From the NCBI GenBank assembly GCA_905182995.1, contig CAJJDP010000055.1:248001-312000 (forward strand): a stretch of DNA of 64,000 bases, read 5' to 3'. The notes beneath the pieces were generated by a model that saw only the letters and a program-made list of their open reading frames with translations, made no database searches and had not been told where the DNA came from. Positions within the stretch are counted from its first letter, which is position 1. The number at the start of each line of letters is the position of its first letter. The translations under genes and the position numbers were made by a program. Below, piece by piece: positions 46,076 through 59,186 of the stretch. This DNA is from Paramecium octaurelia (lineage: Eukaryota > Ciliophora > Oligohymenophorea > Peniculida > Parameciidae).

Positions 46076-47207
46076 ATGAGTTCAGTCTTTATTAAAAGAA
46101 GATCTAGAGGGAAAGAAAATTTGTCATTTAATAGGAATTCATCTAAGTTGAATTCTATCACTTAAGTCATTGAGAAATCATAACAATTCCAGAATCTCAA
46201 ATTAACGATTGGAGAATATTGGGGGTAAGTCAAATTAAATAAGGCAAATGGAATAGGGTCATGTCATTTCAATACAGGAGGATTTTATTACGGAGAATGG
46301 AAAAATAACTTAATGAATGGGATGGGAATATATTTTTTTAATATTGGGGGATATATCAAGGGCGAGTTCTAAGATGGAAAAGCTAATGGATATTGCGAAT
46401 TGTGTTATCAAAATGGATAGTTATATTTAGGAACCTTTAAGGAAGGGAAACAATAAGGATTAGGATTCAAAACAAGTAGAAGAGGAAAAGAAGTTGTCCA
46501 ATATAAGGATGGAATTCGAGTAAATGTTACTGAAGAACCAACTTAATAGGAGGATATTAATTAGTTATTGAAAACCTAATTGCCATAAATCTATTCTCAT
46601 AATGACAGAACTGTATATGGATTGTAATGCGATTTAACAGGTTTAGGGGTCATACAGTATAAAAATGGCAGGGTTGATATGGGATAATTTCAGAATGGGT
46701 TCTTAAATGGAAAGGGAAGAATAATATTCAAAAGCGGAGATATTTATGATGGACAATTGCAAAATGGACATTTTTAGGGTTAAGGTAATTAATTATCTAA
46801 TTACAAAAGGATTTTATTTAAATTACAATTCTAAATAAATGACAGAGGGGATTTTTGAGAAGAACTAAATAGTGTCTATTATAAATTAGTCTATTCAATA
46901 TCCTCCTAAAGGGAATGATGAATAGTGTATTGTTGATGAAAGAATCATTATCAAAAATGTACATCTCAAGACTCGAGGAGTCAATGTGAATTCTCAATAT
47001 AATTCTGGGTAAAACACTACGAAAGTAAATAAAATATAAAATTTGATTCAACATATGCTTAATCCAATTAAAAATAGTATCAATAGTGAAAGTGGTTTAA
47101 ATGAAGTTGTCTTGGATAACCTATTATCTAGAGTGTAGTCACCTTAATAAAGAAAGAATTTGGAGTAGATCATTAATTAAGTTACATCACCATAAAGAAT
47201 AAGATGA
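46076..47207 (+). CDS. Divergent MORN-repeat protein 3 (368 aa)
   Basis: ATG at 46076, TGA 47205-47207; one 25-nt intron (GTAATTAATT...CAAAAG, AAG end). The N-terminus is basic (MSSVFIKRRSRGKENLSF) and lacks an IQ motif. MORN-like repeats follow (GGFYYGEWKNNLMNGMGIYF, GDIYDGQLQNGHFQGQG), several degenerate, with a non-MORN segment between two groups. The C-terminal about 130 residues are unrelated (QYPPKGNDEQCIVDERIIIK, ending VTSPQRIR). It is tandem to the second MORN gene (72 bp apart) but much more diverged, so it is an old paralogue or a separate acquisition. Confidence 0.8.
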
Positions 47208-47279
47208 TTATTTCATTAATTTATTTAATATTTAATGACTACTGCTAATTTAAGAAATAATAATCATAAACAACACTAT

Positions 47280-48541
47280 TCACATTTTGTCGAAAAACTA
47301 TTTAATCTTCTACTTTTTTAGATTAGCAATAGATTATTAAAGATTTTTAGTTTTTAAACTTTTTTATTTTTTTTACTTGCCATCGTCATCTTCATCATCG
47401 TCATCATCATCTGAATCATCCTCTGAATCATCAGAATCCCCTTCCATATCCATATCTTTTTGTGTTTATTTATTTGTATATTCAAATTCTGTTTCATTGA
47501 CTTGAACTTTAGCTGTTTTTCTCTTATTGACAAAATCAGCAATATCATAAAATTTAATTGAACTGTCATGTGACAATGAGGCTGCAATTTTCTGAGTTCT
47601 ATCAACAACTATTTTAGTAATTGGGAAATATGAATTATCCTCATGTTAACCTAAAATTCCTGTGATCATATTTGGGAATACAGAGACTCCTCTTACAAGA
47701 CCATCTTCACCACCTGTAATGATGGAATGTTCATCTATTTTACACTAATTAATAGAATGAAACAATTTACAATTGAATCAATTGAATTAGGATGACCAAT
47801 AATTCTATCTTTAAAATCTCCAAAGTAATCCCATTTGAATAGTAATAAATTACCTTCACTTGTTGATATACAAACAAATTAACCATTTTTGACCAAGCAA
47901 ATGTCCGTTAATTCCTCTTCCATACAATCACTTTTTGCATATAAACATTTTTCATTTGTACTTTAGAATCTCAAATCATGAACACTTAAATAACCATCTA
48001 AACTTGATGAAAGCAATAAGTTATTAGATGAATCTATTTCAATTCCAGAAATAGCTTCTTCTGCTTCTTTTACTTTAAATACACATTTATTTTGTCTTAA
48101 ATCCCATATTTTGATGTTGCCTGTATCATCTCCTGTGGCGATAATGCTATCATTCAATTATTTGAGGGCATTTATAGCATGTCTACTTAAATTTGTTATC
48201 ATACTTATGAGCCTTGAGTTGATGGAGTACCATCTTGCCATTATTATCTAAAACAGCAAATGAGCAATCTTTGCTGGCTGTGACTAGGTGTTGACCATCT
48301 CTAAAGAACTAACTGATTCTTGCAGATTATTAATGGTGTGTAAAGGCTGCTATTTCAACAACATCATCAGATGAATATTTCAATCTTAACTTGTGGATAT
48401 AAATGATTACATGTTCACAACTCCTGTCACCTGTGCACAACACACAACATCTTAAAAAGGATGGAAGTTGAGATCAAATAAATGATCTTTAGCAAAATAG
48501 AGGGGTGGTTCCATTATGATTTCTTATTGCTATTAAATCAT
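47280..48541 (-). CDS. WDR55: WDR55-like WD40 protein
   Basis: ATG at 48541 (MIQQQQEIIMEPPLYFAKDH; an internal in-frame ATG gives MEPPLYF), TGA 47280-47282, several introns not fully fixed. WD40 blades: FAKDHLFDLNFHPFQD, IIATGDDTGNIKIWDLRQNK, LLLSSSLDGYLSVHDLR, HSIITGGEDGLVRGVSVFPN. The tail has a long Asp/Glu/Ser tract (47370-47430) and ends KKQKIKQFFDKM, like WDR55 proteins. WDR55 is a nucleolar protein for rRNA processing and large-subunit assembly. Assignment rests on blade sequence and tail; other small WD40 proteins are possible. Confidence 0.8.
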
Positions 48542-48608
48542 GGTAATAAATTATCTTAATTTATTTAATATTTACAATACATTTATATTGTTGATTAATA
48601 TATTCATA

Positions 48609-49778
48609 TCACCAAGCATATTCTGTTCTAAAATCAACCATTTTGCTACGATCATTGCTTGGATAAGTCTTTTATGAAACTGTAATCAATCTCTTTATTG
48701 CCTGTATGTATTTCCTCTGAGTTTCATCATTTAAAATGTGAGCTATTTGTGAACTCGAGATCTTTGACCTCCCAGTCCTTTCATGTATACCAACCATAGT
48801 AACACCCATTGCTAATAGATTGTGATGTATACTTACGCCATGGAGCATTCCCAATTGCCAATTCCAAATACTTATCATATGCTCTAACATACTCCTTATA
48901 TACACAAAATCGTATTATAAGATATAATGCATTCAAAATTTCTTCATTTATTGACTGTACCATCCTTGCTTTCTATAATTGTTCTGTTAATGGTTTTATG
49001 TAATCGAGTGTTTGCTTATATGAATTAAATGCCTAAGAACCTTCTAAACTTCTTTTTAGTGTTTCTGTATTGAATTTATCCAATAACTTTATGTTCCATT
49101 CTCTCAACATTTTCTTACACCACAAATAAACATCCTCGCACCTTGTCAAAAGTGATACTCCATCCAATAATTATTATTCAATTTCTTCCTTCCCCTTACA
49201 TTGGAATACAGGAACAAGTGCAGTATTTGGATCTAAATTTCTCTCCTTTATCTTATTTAGAAAGACCTTGATTTCCTCTTTGTCTTCTCCTTCTAAGACC
49301 TTGATTTCTAATTCCCTCTAGTGATTCTCCTTTTTTTCTTAAACAAATTGCATCAATCTCTTATATCTTTGCCAATCGCTCTCACCGAAATATGTAATTG
49401 GTTCACCCAAATCTCTCAGTCTTTTTTGAACTTCCTTTTTTTCAATGGGAGGAAGATCCTAAGGAATTTAGATTTCATCCTATTAAATTTTATCACGTTC
49501 AGAGTTTATACATTATTAATCCAATCTCTTTATTTTCACTCTCTCAATGTCCTTTGTTTTATAATATTCATCCTAAATTTTTAGTTTCTTTACTAATTTT
49601 TCATGCTATTTTGAATCAATTAATTTAATACTTTTTCTCTTTCCCTTTCCCGTTACTCCTACAATAATCTTAGTCTTTCTTATTCAACTTTTTGCTTTTG
49701 TTCCTAAATCGATATTGAATTGGCTTGTGATTATTTTTTTTGTTCAATGAGTTTTTTTAATGATTAAAATTCTTGCAT
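48609..49778 (-). CDS. PRPF18: Pre-mRNA splicing factor Prp18
   Basis: ATG at 49778, TGA 48609-48611; introns of 26 and 27 nt identified, one more small adjustment needed. An N-terminal charged helix is followed by the PRP4-like/SFM segment, [20 protein letters not shown], where LRxLGEPITxFGE is diagnostic. Then comes the conserved Prp18 core: [62 protein letters not shown] and [16 protein letters not shown]. Prp18 acts with Slu7 in the second step of splicing, holding the 3' splice site. That is apt in a genome with such tiny introns. Confidence 0.93.
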
Positions 49779-49841
49779 TATAAAATCCCTAATGTGAGTT
49801 AAGTATATTTTTAATATTTTTTTTAAGATTTTTATATACAT

Positions 49842-50042
49842 ATGAACACTCATACAATTAGTCAACCAAAACCATTAATTCGACTTATTTAACAAATAAA
49901 AACAGATTCTGTGAGTGTCTCATCCACCCAATCATACGATTCACATTTTTCTGAGATTGAGAGACCAGAAAACCCTATGATCAAGAACTTTATAGACAAC
50001 TATGAAGATGATCTCGACACCTTCTTTGATCAATTGGAATGA
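49842..50042 (+). CDS. Unrecognised acidic small protein (66 aa)
   Basis: An intronless frame from ATG at 49842 to TGA 50040-50042 uses only one TAA codon. It reads MNTHTISQPKPLIRLIQQIK, then a Ser-rich acidic middle and NFIDNYEDDLDTFFDQLE at the end. Codon use is far from random AT. No family is recognised; the acidic, aromatic C-terminus resembles short interaction motifs. It is divergent from Prp18, whose start is 63 bp away. Confidence 0.65.
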
Positions 50043-50225
50043 AAGCTCTTAACCTTTGACTTGTGTTTTTATGTGTTATATATTAACTGAATAAATGTTG
50101 TTAATTATATATTTATATTCATAGTAGCAATTCTTATTTTACTAATACAGATCACTTGTAAGTATATTATAATCATCCATTCCCCCTCATTGTATTAGCT
50201 ACTCCACTAACTTGTGTCTAATTTC

Positions 50226-50973
50226 TCATTTTTAACAATAATCTCCAAGTGGTCTACTGACATAATTAGTCAATTTTTAAACACAATTTAATAGCTACTG
50301 GAATCCCTAATTATTTTTGTGATGATTATTCTTCATGAAAATAATTAGGACACAAAATACACCTTATAAACTAAAACCTACCTGCTTTACCTCCGATTAA
50401 GTTTCACAAAATTAATGATCAAACACTATTTAAAGTATTGCATTTGAACTTGATTAATGTACAACTATTTCTTCGTGCTGAATTTAGGTTCTTTTTAATA
50501 ATATCAATTTAATCCTGAGTTTAAGATTAAGATGTAAAAACAATAATCTACATTAGACTTATTGATTTTGTTCATTTAACATTGTGACAAGGATTTTGTT
50601 GCTATATAAGACATACCGATTCAACTCTTAAAGGGAATATCGAATCCATTCTTATCTTCTGCTTTAAGATTATTCTTTTATTTTAGGTTTTCGATATTTA
50701 ATCAAATTATATTATCCTACTTAATTATTGTAATAAAGTGGATGCTCATCGATTTTATTTTTGTAACTGTTCTCTTCCTTAAACTCAGTTATATTAGTTT
50801 ATAACTTATTGACATGATTATCCCTCTTACAAGATGTATCTGTTATATAATTAACAAGACAATATTAATAAAATTTACATAAAAACTATAATAACCAAGA
50901 ATTTGTTGTAATTAAAACTCTCTAAGAAATCAAACTTTGCGATTTTAATTATTAAGCATTTAAGAATGTTCAT
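50226..50973 (-). CDS. Unrecognised protein (about 230 aa)
   Basis: A long ciliate-code frame ends at TGA 50226-50228. It contains KRDNHVNKLQTNITEFKEEN, SRRQEWIRYSLQELNRYVLY and QIQHEEIVVHQSSSNAILQI, clearly protein-like. The 5' part is unsure: an ATG at 50973 opens MNILKCLIIKIAKFDFLESF in another frame with a hydrophobic, signal-like stretch, and the intron joining it was not pinned down. No domain is recognised. The region is not intergenic, although no long standard-code frame exists here. Confidence 0.5.
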
Positions 50974-51127
50974 TCATATAAAAAATTATGAATGTTATTC
51001 TAAAAATATACTTGAGTAATAAGAACTGTTATGGATTAAAATAACTATTACAATTAAATAGATTAATCATAAATATTTTGATATATATGCACTAAATTTA
51101 TATTTAGGTATATTTGTAACACAATTT

Positions 51128-52248
51128 TCACAATAATATTTTATATTTCTCGGTTGTTGGAACTGTGTTTATTATCATATGACCACTATATCCAATAGAC
51201 GCCAAAACCCACGCAGTTCCTCTTGACCAACTTAACCCGTAAATAGAGTCTTCATGTTCATCATACTATTTTACCAAGTAATCATCTTCCTTATTCAATT
51301 AAGGAACAGAGGAAACAGATGTAATATTATATAATGAAATAGTGCCATCATCAACTAAATATATTGAAATTTAAATTTACATGATAATGAAACTAATTAG
51401 TCATGAAATTTATTAAATTTTGCTTATAATACTGAATTCTACAAGTCTTCAAAAGATTTAATTGCGTATTGGGTTTTACGAATATCCCAAACTTTGGCCA
51501 AACAATCTTCACCACCAGTTATAAGGTAGTATTGTTTATTTGGATTGAAATCTATATCTAATATTTAAAGGCTGTGTGCTTTGAATTTGTTTACTCTAAT
51601 GATGATAATTTGAATTACTTTTTTTCTCTTGTATCTTAAATGCATAAATAATTGTTTTAGGATCTAACAAATAAATTCTTATGATGTGGGTCTTATTCAC
51701 ATAAATTATAGAGATCATTGTCATCAATGATATTGTCAAATGATTGTTTATTCAAATCAAATTGAATAATGGATTTATTGGAACTCAAATAGATAATTGA
51801 TTCATCTTCTGGACAAATGACACTATGATATTAAATTAAAAGTAATACTTTGTTAATCCTTCATACAATAAATCGAAATTTACTTGATATCTTCCATTCT
51901 CAGCTAATTCTATGCAACAAAGCTTTGTCTTTCTTTATTATGCTACAGTTTAATAATTAGTCAATACGATCAATGTAGATAACATATAATTACTCTTTTT
52001 TTGCTATGATCTTCTCTACCATTCCATTTATTGGTATTTTATGTAATTGTATTATCTTTTATTCCAATTCTAAATATTCATTCACATATATCTGTAGATA
52101 AATTAAAATTCATTGTTACTTCATTATTTTTCTTAGCATTCCAAGTTCCAACTGCGAATATGTGTCTTTTGTTGATTACAATATTTGAAACGCATCTGCA
52201 ATTTTATTCACCAAAAGAAATTTACACAGGCTATGTTTATTAATCCAT
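51128..52248 (-). CDS. EIPR1: EIPR1 (TSSC1)-like WD40 protein
   Basis: ATG at 52248 (MDQQTQPVQISFGEQNCRC), TGA 51128-51130, several introns. Features in order: NKRHIFAVGTWNAKKNNEVT, matching the N-terminal FLVGTxSL element; a blade reading YYLITGGEDCLAKVWDIRKT; and a C-terminus YLVKQYDEHEDSIYGLSWSR, then VLASIGYSGHMIINTVP and EKYKILL. The last closely follows the EIPR1 pattern EHEDSVYxVDWS...LASLSYDGRLVINRVP...KYxILL. EIPR1 interacts with the EARP and GARP tethering complexes in endosome and dense-core-vesicle trafficking, which may bear on trichocyst secretion. Confidence 0.88.
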
Positions 52249-52436
52249 AAAATTATAATCATTAAAGAATAGAGTGAATAAATTTTGAACTATTTTTTTT
52301 TTATTATCATATAAAAATTACAAATAACTAATGTCGATGAAAACTATTATCCTAAACTTATTAAATCATAGTACAATTTAAATAATGTAAATTCTATATA
52401 TATATATTTAAGACAATTGTAATAAGTCAGTTTTGA

Positions 52437-52977
52437 ACATTATTTCCTTATTGTTTTTTGTTTAATAATTTCTTAGTAACATGTTTTAAAGGTTTATCAA
52501 CATGCATTCTCGATTGATGTCTTTTTAAGCCTGCCTAATTTTTACAGTGTTTTTGACATTCTGGACATTGCAAAAATTTAGAACTATCCACATTTTATTT
52601 AATTTTCTTAATTTTTTTAGTTTCACTTTGTATTGGTTTGGTTCCTTGTTCAATTTGAAAATCTTCATGTGTCACCAAACTAAAGAGTTAAAAGTATTAG
52701 TTACTCAATCTCCACTGGTGACTTGCTATTAGAAGATAGATAATGAGGTTTCTGAGAATTAAGATCTTAGATTTAAGGAGCCTCAGTATTTTATTCTTAC
52801 AAGACTCTATCTTAATCAAACATAGGAGCAACTGTAATATGATTAACCTACGCATTAAAGATGTCCAACCCTTTGGCTAATCGATCATGCTTTTCAGACA
52901 AAGTGGCACATTATTAATAGAGTTAAGCTAGAGCATTCAGATGAACTGTTAAAGGAACGAATTACATAATTTATTAC
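52437..52977 (-). CDS. C2H2 zinc-finger protein (171 aa)
   Basis: ATG at 52977, TGA 52437-52439; a 25-nt intron (GTAACTAATA...CTTTAG) gives 171 aa. The first 90 residues are helical and Gln-rich (LSEKHDRLAKGLDIFNAQVN). The C-terminus carries one C2H2 finger, LQCPECQKHCKNQAGLKRHQ followed by SRMH (C-x2-C-x12-H-x4-H), with basic segments on both sides (KKIKKIKQ and KHVTKKLLNKKQ). A single finger with flanking basic residues suggests nucleic-acid or protein binding. No family beyond C2H2 is assigned. Confidence 0.8.
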
Positions 52978-53100
52978 TAAGAGAATTATTGAGGATGTTG
53001 TTTTATAATGTGATATCCTTATAATAATTTTCATGTATTTAACACTATTTTTTATTTAAAATTATTTAAAACTATTGAGTATATACATTTAAAAGTTTAA

Positions 53101-56100
53101 TCATTTATGATTTATAGCTTCTTGATAGATTTCATAAAACAGAGAAGATTTATTATTTAATAATTCATTTATTGATCCAAATTCCTTTAATTATCCTTTG
53201 CTTATCACTAGAATTCTATTAAATACATAAAACACTAAATTTACTTATCACAATGTAGAATAGTATTTATTCGATGAGCTATGGTCAATACTGTACAATC
53301 CTTGAATAATCTCTAAATTGCTTATTATATTTTTTGTTCAGTCTCTATATCAATATTTGCTGTGGCTTCATCAATCAAAACTATTTAACTTTTCTTCAAT
53401 ATGGCCCTTGCAATACAAATCAGTTATTTTTCACCTGCACTCAAATTATCTCCTCCCTCATTGATAAGTGTATCTAATCCATTCCTTTCATTAATCAATT
53501 ACAATAAACAACACTCTTCAATGACCTTCATAACTTCTTCATCACTACAAGTCTCTAAGGGATCTAGGTTTTATCTGATTGTTCCTGTAAAAATCACTGG
53601 ATCTTATAGCATAGTAGTAATTGAAGATCTCAACTTTTACATTTATACTTTTGAAATATCAACATCATCAATTTCTATTAAACCTGATACGCCTTCTAGA
53701 ATTCTTAAAATACTTAGAGTTATCGATGATTTTCCAGCGCCAGTTCTACCTACTATGCCAATCTTCTCTTTAGAATTTACGGAGAAACTCAAATTTTTCA
53801 GAATTAATGGTAGATTATTTCTGTAATTAACCGAATAATTAATAAATTTAATTCTACCTTGATTTGGCCAAGGTTACTTAACAGTTGTAATTTCTGCCAG
53901 ATTTTCCGATTCTATTTTGGTGTATTCCAAACATCTCTCAAAGGATATCATGTTATTTTCTAAGAAGCTTAAAGAATCTACAGTTTATTGTACATTTCTA
54001 TCCAAACTAGCAGCAAATGTCAATATCAAGCCTGCAAATGAAGGATTACTAGTGAATAGGATACAATAAGCAATTGCAAAAGTATTTACTATCAGACTAG
54101 CCAATCCCAGAACTTAGAGAAACCATGAACTTGCTGCTGTTGAATAATAGACAATTTATTTATTATTATCTAATTTCTATGAAAACTCTTTCATTACAAA
54201 ATCAGTTTAACAAAATGCTCTAATAGTTGTCAATCCCATCAAAGATTAAGTAAAATAACTGAGAATTGGACTTCTACTAATGAGCTCTAATCTTTGTAAT
54301 TCTCGACTGGCCTTCATATATAATCTTTAGATTTTCAAGCATATATAAAAAAAGATGGTTAAGGGAAAAATGAGTAGGTATGTACTAACATAGATACTCA
54401 ATAAATTATTGCTCAGTATTTGGCTTAGCTTAGTGGAGAATTATGCAATATTAATGTGTATTTCAACATCTAGAGAATTAATATCTTTAGTTAATCTATT
54501 CATAATTCTGCCCAAGGGCACTCTTTCAAAGAATTAGCATTGAGGTGCGAATATTAAGCAGTTTATCATATCATTGTGTATTTAGGAAGAAGATTTTATA
54601 CTCTATGATACAATCATAACAGCTCTTATATAGGCAAACAAGGATTGTACAAATCCTAGGAACAAAAAGACCCAAAAGTAAGTGATCTCGCTATAATGAT
54701 CTGATAATGAGGCGTATCTACTAGTCCATTCAGTTACCCATAAATTGGCTATAATTTAACTGATTATCCAAATTATCATTACAATTAATAGAATAGATTA
54801 ATAAACTAAATTCTTTTTGTATTACAAATATTTAACATATACTTCTGAATCTATTTCTCCCTTTTTCCTTTCCTCAACAGTCATTAAATCAGATTTATTT
54901 TTAATCTTGTCTCTAATTTAGTCTGAATTTTGCTCGATTTCCTTTTAACCAACCAATTAAACTATATTTTTGTACTCTTAATTCTCTTACTTCTTAATAT
55001 CAAATTCAAATTTTTTTTCAATCTCTTAATATACTATATTATTCTGCATTTTCTAATAATCTCCTTCTTCTATGATTTCTCCCTTCTAAATCAAATAAAT
55101 GTAGTCTGTATATTTGCAATAATTTAAGGCATGAGTAATTAGAATTCTTGTTTTCCCTTTCAATAAATTAATAAAGCAATCCTTCAATATGAAATTACCA
55201 ACTTGAGCATCCACAGCACTCAAGGGATCATCCAATAAGAAGATTTCTGCTTTACTATAAATGGCTCTTGCTAAACTTATCCTCGCCTTTTATCCTCCAG
55301 ATAAGTTAATTCCTTTCTCTCCTATCATAGTTTGATCTCCGTGAACTAAGATTTCTAAATCTAAAGTCAAGCATGAATATTTTATTGCTTGCTCATAAAG
55401 ATTCTCTTCAAATGGTTTACCAAACAGAATATTGTCTTAAACTGTAGCATTTTAAATCCATGGCTTCTATCCCACATATGCAATTGATCCAGTGATATTA
55501 ATGATTGGTTTATCATCATCCATGTTGTAGATCATCTCTCCTAAAAGTGATTAAATCAAAGAGGACTTCCCAGATCCAACATCTCCTATTATAGCTATAA
55601 ACTTCCCTTTCTCCACCTTTATATTAATATTCTTTAGAATTAACTGCTCTTAATTACACTCCTTTTTCCAATAAAAGTTGCCTTGCTCTATTTCCAAAGC
55701 AGAATTTGCAACTTTCTTATAATCACAATATAGATCATTCATTAATTCATCACTATTTAAGAAATCTTGTATCCTTTTTAGGGATAATTTGGTTTCTAGC
55801 AGATCATTCAATGAAATTGGCAATAACTATAGACTGGCTGCTAAAATAGACAATAATCCAATTATTGGAAAAGTCTTACTGGGAATCAATTAATTTCCCA
55901 AAAGCACATACAATCCAAAAGTTAAACTTAAAATCACCTAAGGAGACAGCCAACCCATAAACACATTTATCGAAAAGTATTATAATCTGTCTTATATAGA
56001 TTCTAGTTCAATCTCCCTTATAGTTTATTTATAATAGTGATTTGTGTTTATGTTTTCAATTACAACTTATAGATTTTATTTAAGAAATATTATTCTAATG

Positions 56101-57052
56101 CGTTAATCTTTATGAATTTAATTAATTAAAACGCTTCTGTTGTAACCTTCACTCGATTATCCTTTGACTTTAACACCTTGGTTAGGCCTTAACAATTTAT
56201 CTACCAATGTAATTATTCTAAAATATGCTCAAAATTATGATTATTATTCCTACAAGCACAGAAATTCCGATTTCCTCATAGATGTAAGCCAATGTAATAC
56301 CTAATTAAAAGAGATGTTTACTCAATTATATTGGGATAATAATCATATTTACTACACTATTGGGAACCTGAATAAGTCGCTGTACATCAACTTATATTAA
56401 ATTGGTAATTTCTCCTATTGATTTATCAGTATTGCTTAACAATGAAATCTTTAGACATTTATTCATTATTTCCAAACTCATTACTGACATAATGTCATAT
56501 CCATAGATTTTCTTAATTAAATCAATTTATTACCATCATGAATCTAGAATGAGACATTGACAATAAATTAACTATTCTTACCGTTATCACAAGAGAAATA
56601 AATAAAAAAGCCTAATAATAATCCTTATTTTTCTCATAAATATAACCAATAATATATTTTGTTAATAAAGGCATAGCCAATTGACTAAGAAGTACTAAAA
56701 GTTAGATTAAAAATCCTTTTAAAAAATACTCTATTGTCAATCAATAAATATTTACTTAAGTAATATTTCAATATTAACTTAACTAAATTGCATTGCTTAT
56801 TGATATTTAAATGGTAAGAAAACTATTGATGTCGCTCATATGATTATTCAGTAGTCTCTAGTTCATTCATTTGATTCTCATCCAACTCTGTCCTATAGGC
56901 TTTCTAAAAGGTTCATTCCTATATATTACTTCCATTATAGGGTAAATTTAAACGAAGAATAATTTTTTAAACCAAGAGGTATTTCTTTTTATCAATTTTT
57001 CTTTAAACCCGATGATTTGCTGATTATCTAAAGTAATTGATGCAGAATCCAT
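53101..57052 (-). CDS. ABC transporter, subfamily C (MRP-like)
   Basis: ATG at 57052 (MDSASITLDNQQIIGFKEKL), TGA 53101-53103, several short introns; about 1280 aa. Both half-transporters are present. NBD1 (about 55120-55680) has VGDVGSGKSSLIQSLLGEM (Walker A), PWIQNATVQDNILFG, INLSGGQKARISLARAIY and FLLDDPLSAVDA. NBD2 (about 53200-53770) has VGRTGAGKSS, DPVIFTGTIRQNLDPLE, LSAGEKQLICIARAI and LIDEATANID, then TIAHRINTI. The PWIQNATVxxNILFG and GTIRxNLDPL elements are ABCC-type. Each NBD follows a membrane domain; there is no extra N-terminal TMD0. It likely exports conjugates or organic anions. Confidence 0.92.
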
Positions 57053-57174
57053 TATTTAATTAATTAATTTACTATTTCTACCTAAATTAAATTTTTATTT
57101 TGATTGAATACATCTAATCATATAGTTTTTGATTTCCTTATATATAAATGAACATAATTAGATACTGTTAAGAA

Positions 57175-58866
57175 TCAATTAAGAATTTAGAAAAGTATAA
57201 TTATAAAAGAGATTATTATTTTTATTATAAATATATTTTAAATTAAAATTGATTTGATATTTATTATTTTGACATTTGAATCAAATTTCAGATATGCTCT
57301 TTGGATCTTAATTTGGAAGCGGGTCTTTGTTAAATTAGTAAATATATCATACTCTGTGAATACTTCACTTACAACTTCCAGACCTCTATCTATGAGATTG
57401 ACGAATTTCTTATCTTCACTATAAACCATCAATGATATGAACATGGCTAAGATTGCCAAGACTAACAAAAAGATTTCAGTAACAACTGTGGATGATGTCA
57501 ATCTATTAATAAAATTAGATTAATTTTACTATTCAAGCAATTTGCAAATGAAGGGAGTAATAGTGATCCCAAAATTTTATAGACAAACAAACAAAGATAG
57601 ACTTCTGCCATGTGTATTTGGTTGAGTCAAGTATAATACTCCACTCCAGACTGTTGTATATGACAATGCAAATGATAATCCTAATAAGAGAAGACCTTCA
57701 AATGGTGATTACAAAAGAACTAAGATATGTGCCCATATGGCCATCAAACCTGAAAAGATTGTCTAAATTATATTGGATAATAATTACAAGTGAAGATCTT
57801 TGCCCATATTTATCAATAACAAAACCTAATAATGGTGTAATGACTCCTGAAAACAACCACATTAGAGTTACTAATTTCCAGGCTAATGTTTCTCCGTTGT
57901 CAATTGCAATCAACCATTTATCGTACAAAAATTCTTATGCATAGTCTACCAATACTAATACAGAAGTAGATGCAAAAGAATAGAACCATAATAAATACCA
58001 ATATATTGACGGATATTGATTTTTATTAAAGAATCCAAAATACTTCTCAAAAAATGATTGTGGCAAGATTTCAGATTCTACCTATTCAACAGCCATCTAT
58101 TCTTCCTAATGATTTAATTAGTCCACTTATATCTCTTCTCCTTCTATTTATTATTACTATTAATGTAATGTAGAACTTTTAAGTTTCTCATGATGCTTCT
58201 TAAAGTATTTAGCCCCTTTGTTTAAGATTGTTGACTAAGCATCGACATCTATATCAATAGCAACAATAGACATTAGCATTCCTAATGTTGTTGCCAAAAT
58301 GGCTATTGTATTTGAAGCCCCTACTGATGTAATTTGAGGTGCAAACCAAATACAAAGTACAAATCCCAAAGTATACACAAATTGGTACATACCCAAAACA
58401 AAAGTCTAAATATACACAAATACAAAATTACCAAATATGTATATTTATAATATGAACATATAAAGGATGTTAATACTATTAAGAGGGATTCTATTCCCCA
58501 ACCCAATAGAATTCTTCCAATTATAAATACAATTTGACTTCCAGATGAAATACCAAAAGTGACTATAATTTAACCAAGGGCACATAATCCATTTTAAAAT
58601 ATGATGCTTTTTCGATCTCCATAGAAATCTCTGATAAGACCAGAGAAGAAAGGTAAAAATGAATTCAATAAAAAGTGCAATGAGGTTAACCAAGTTAAGA
58701 ATTATTTTGGATCATCAATATTAAATGCTTCTCCAATTTAAGTTTACATTTGAGCAGGTAAAACCAAACAATATGAAGATGCGATCAATCCAAATGATGT
58801 CATTAGAACTAAATGCCATTTAGATTTGTGTGATTGCTTATCCAAATAAAACATATTTTCCTCCAT
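57175..58866 (-). CDS. MFS transporter, MFSD1-like
   Basis: ATG at 58866 (MEENMFYLDKQSHKSKWHLV), TGA near 57175-57177, introns in the middle not fixed. The first membrane span is VLMTSFGLIASSYCLVLPAQ; IFIIGRILLGWGIESLLI is a helix-4/5-type motif. LVTLMWLFSGVITPLLGFVI followed by DKYGQRSS is the MFS D-x-x-G-R loop of the second half, and LLVLAILAMFISLMVYS is the last span. Order and motifs resemble MFSD1, a lysosomal dipeptide uniporter, but other MFS families cannot be excluded. The last about 20 codons are AT-simple and the true stop may be earlier. Confidence 0.75.
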
Positions 58867-59186
58867 ATTCGTTTTTATAAATATATATATAAATATGTCA
58901 ATTAGAAATAACAGATAAAGTAGAATAAATAATTAAACTAATTTTCTATTCAATTATACTCAAAGCCAAGACTCCAATTATTCTTATTACATAATATCAA
59001 AAGAGTTTATGTATATTTGAATTTGAGATCTTTTAAATTCTCAATCATAACAGTTAAAAAACAATAAGAGATGCTAATTCTTAGTGCATCAAACCCTTAT
59101 GATCGTTAGATTTATTAATGAACTAAATAACTTAATATCATTATACATTCTGAACATAACTAATTGATGAAACTTCATAAAATAAA
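58867..59186. other. Divergent intergenic region
   Basis: A 320-bp AT-rich spacer between the start codons of the MFS transporter (minus) and the 59187 gene (plus). No coding-like frame was seen. It must contain both promoters. Confidence 0.5.

Noticed and set aside
53401-53826. 141-codon plus frame (standard code)
   Set aside because: Antisense to NBD2 of the ABCC transporter, which has Walker A, signature and Walker B in the minus frame.
57612-57944. 110-codon plus frame
   Set aside because: Antisense to the MFS transporter's second half, where the minus strand shows membrane spans and the D-x-x-G-R loop.
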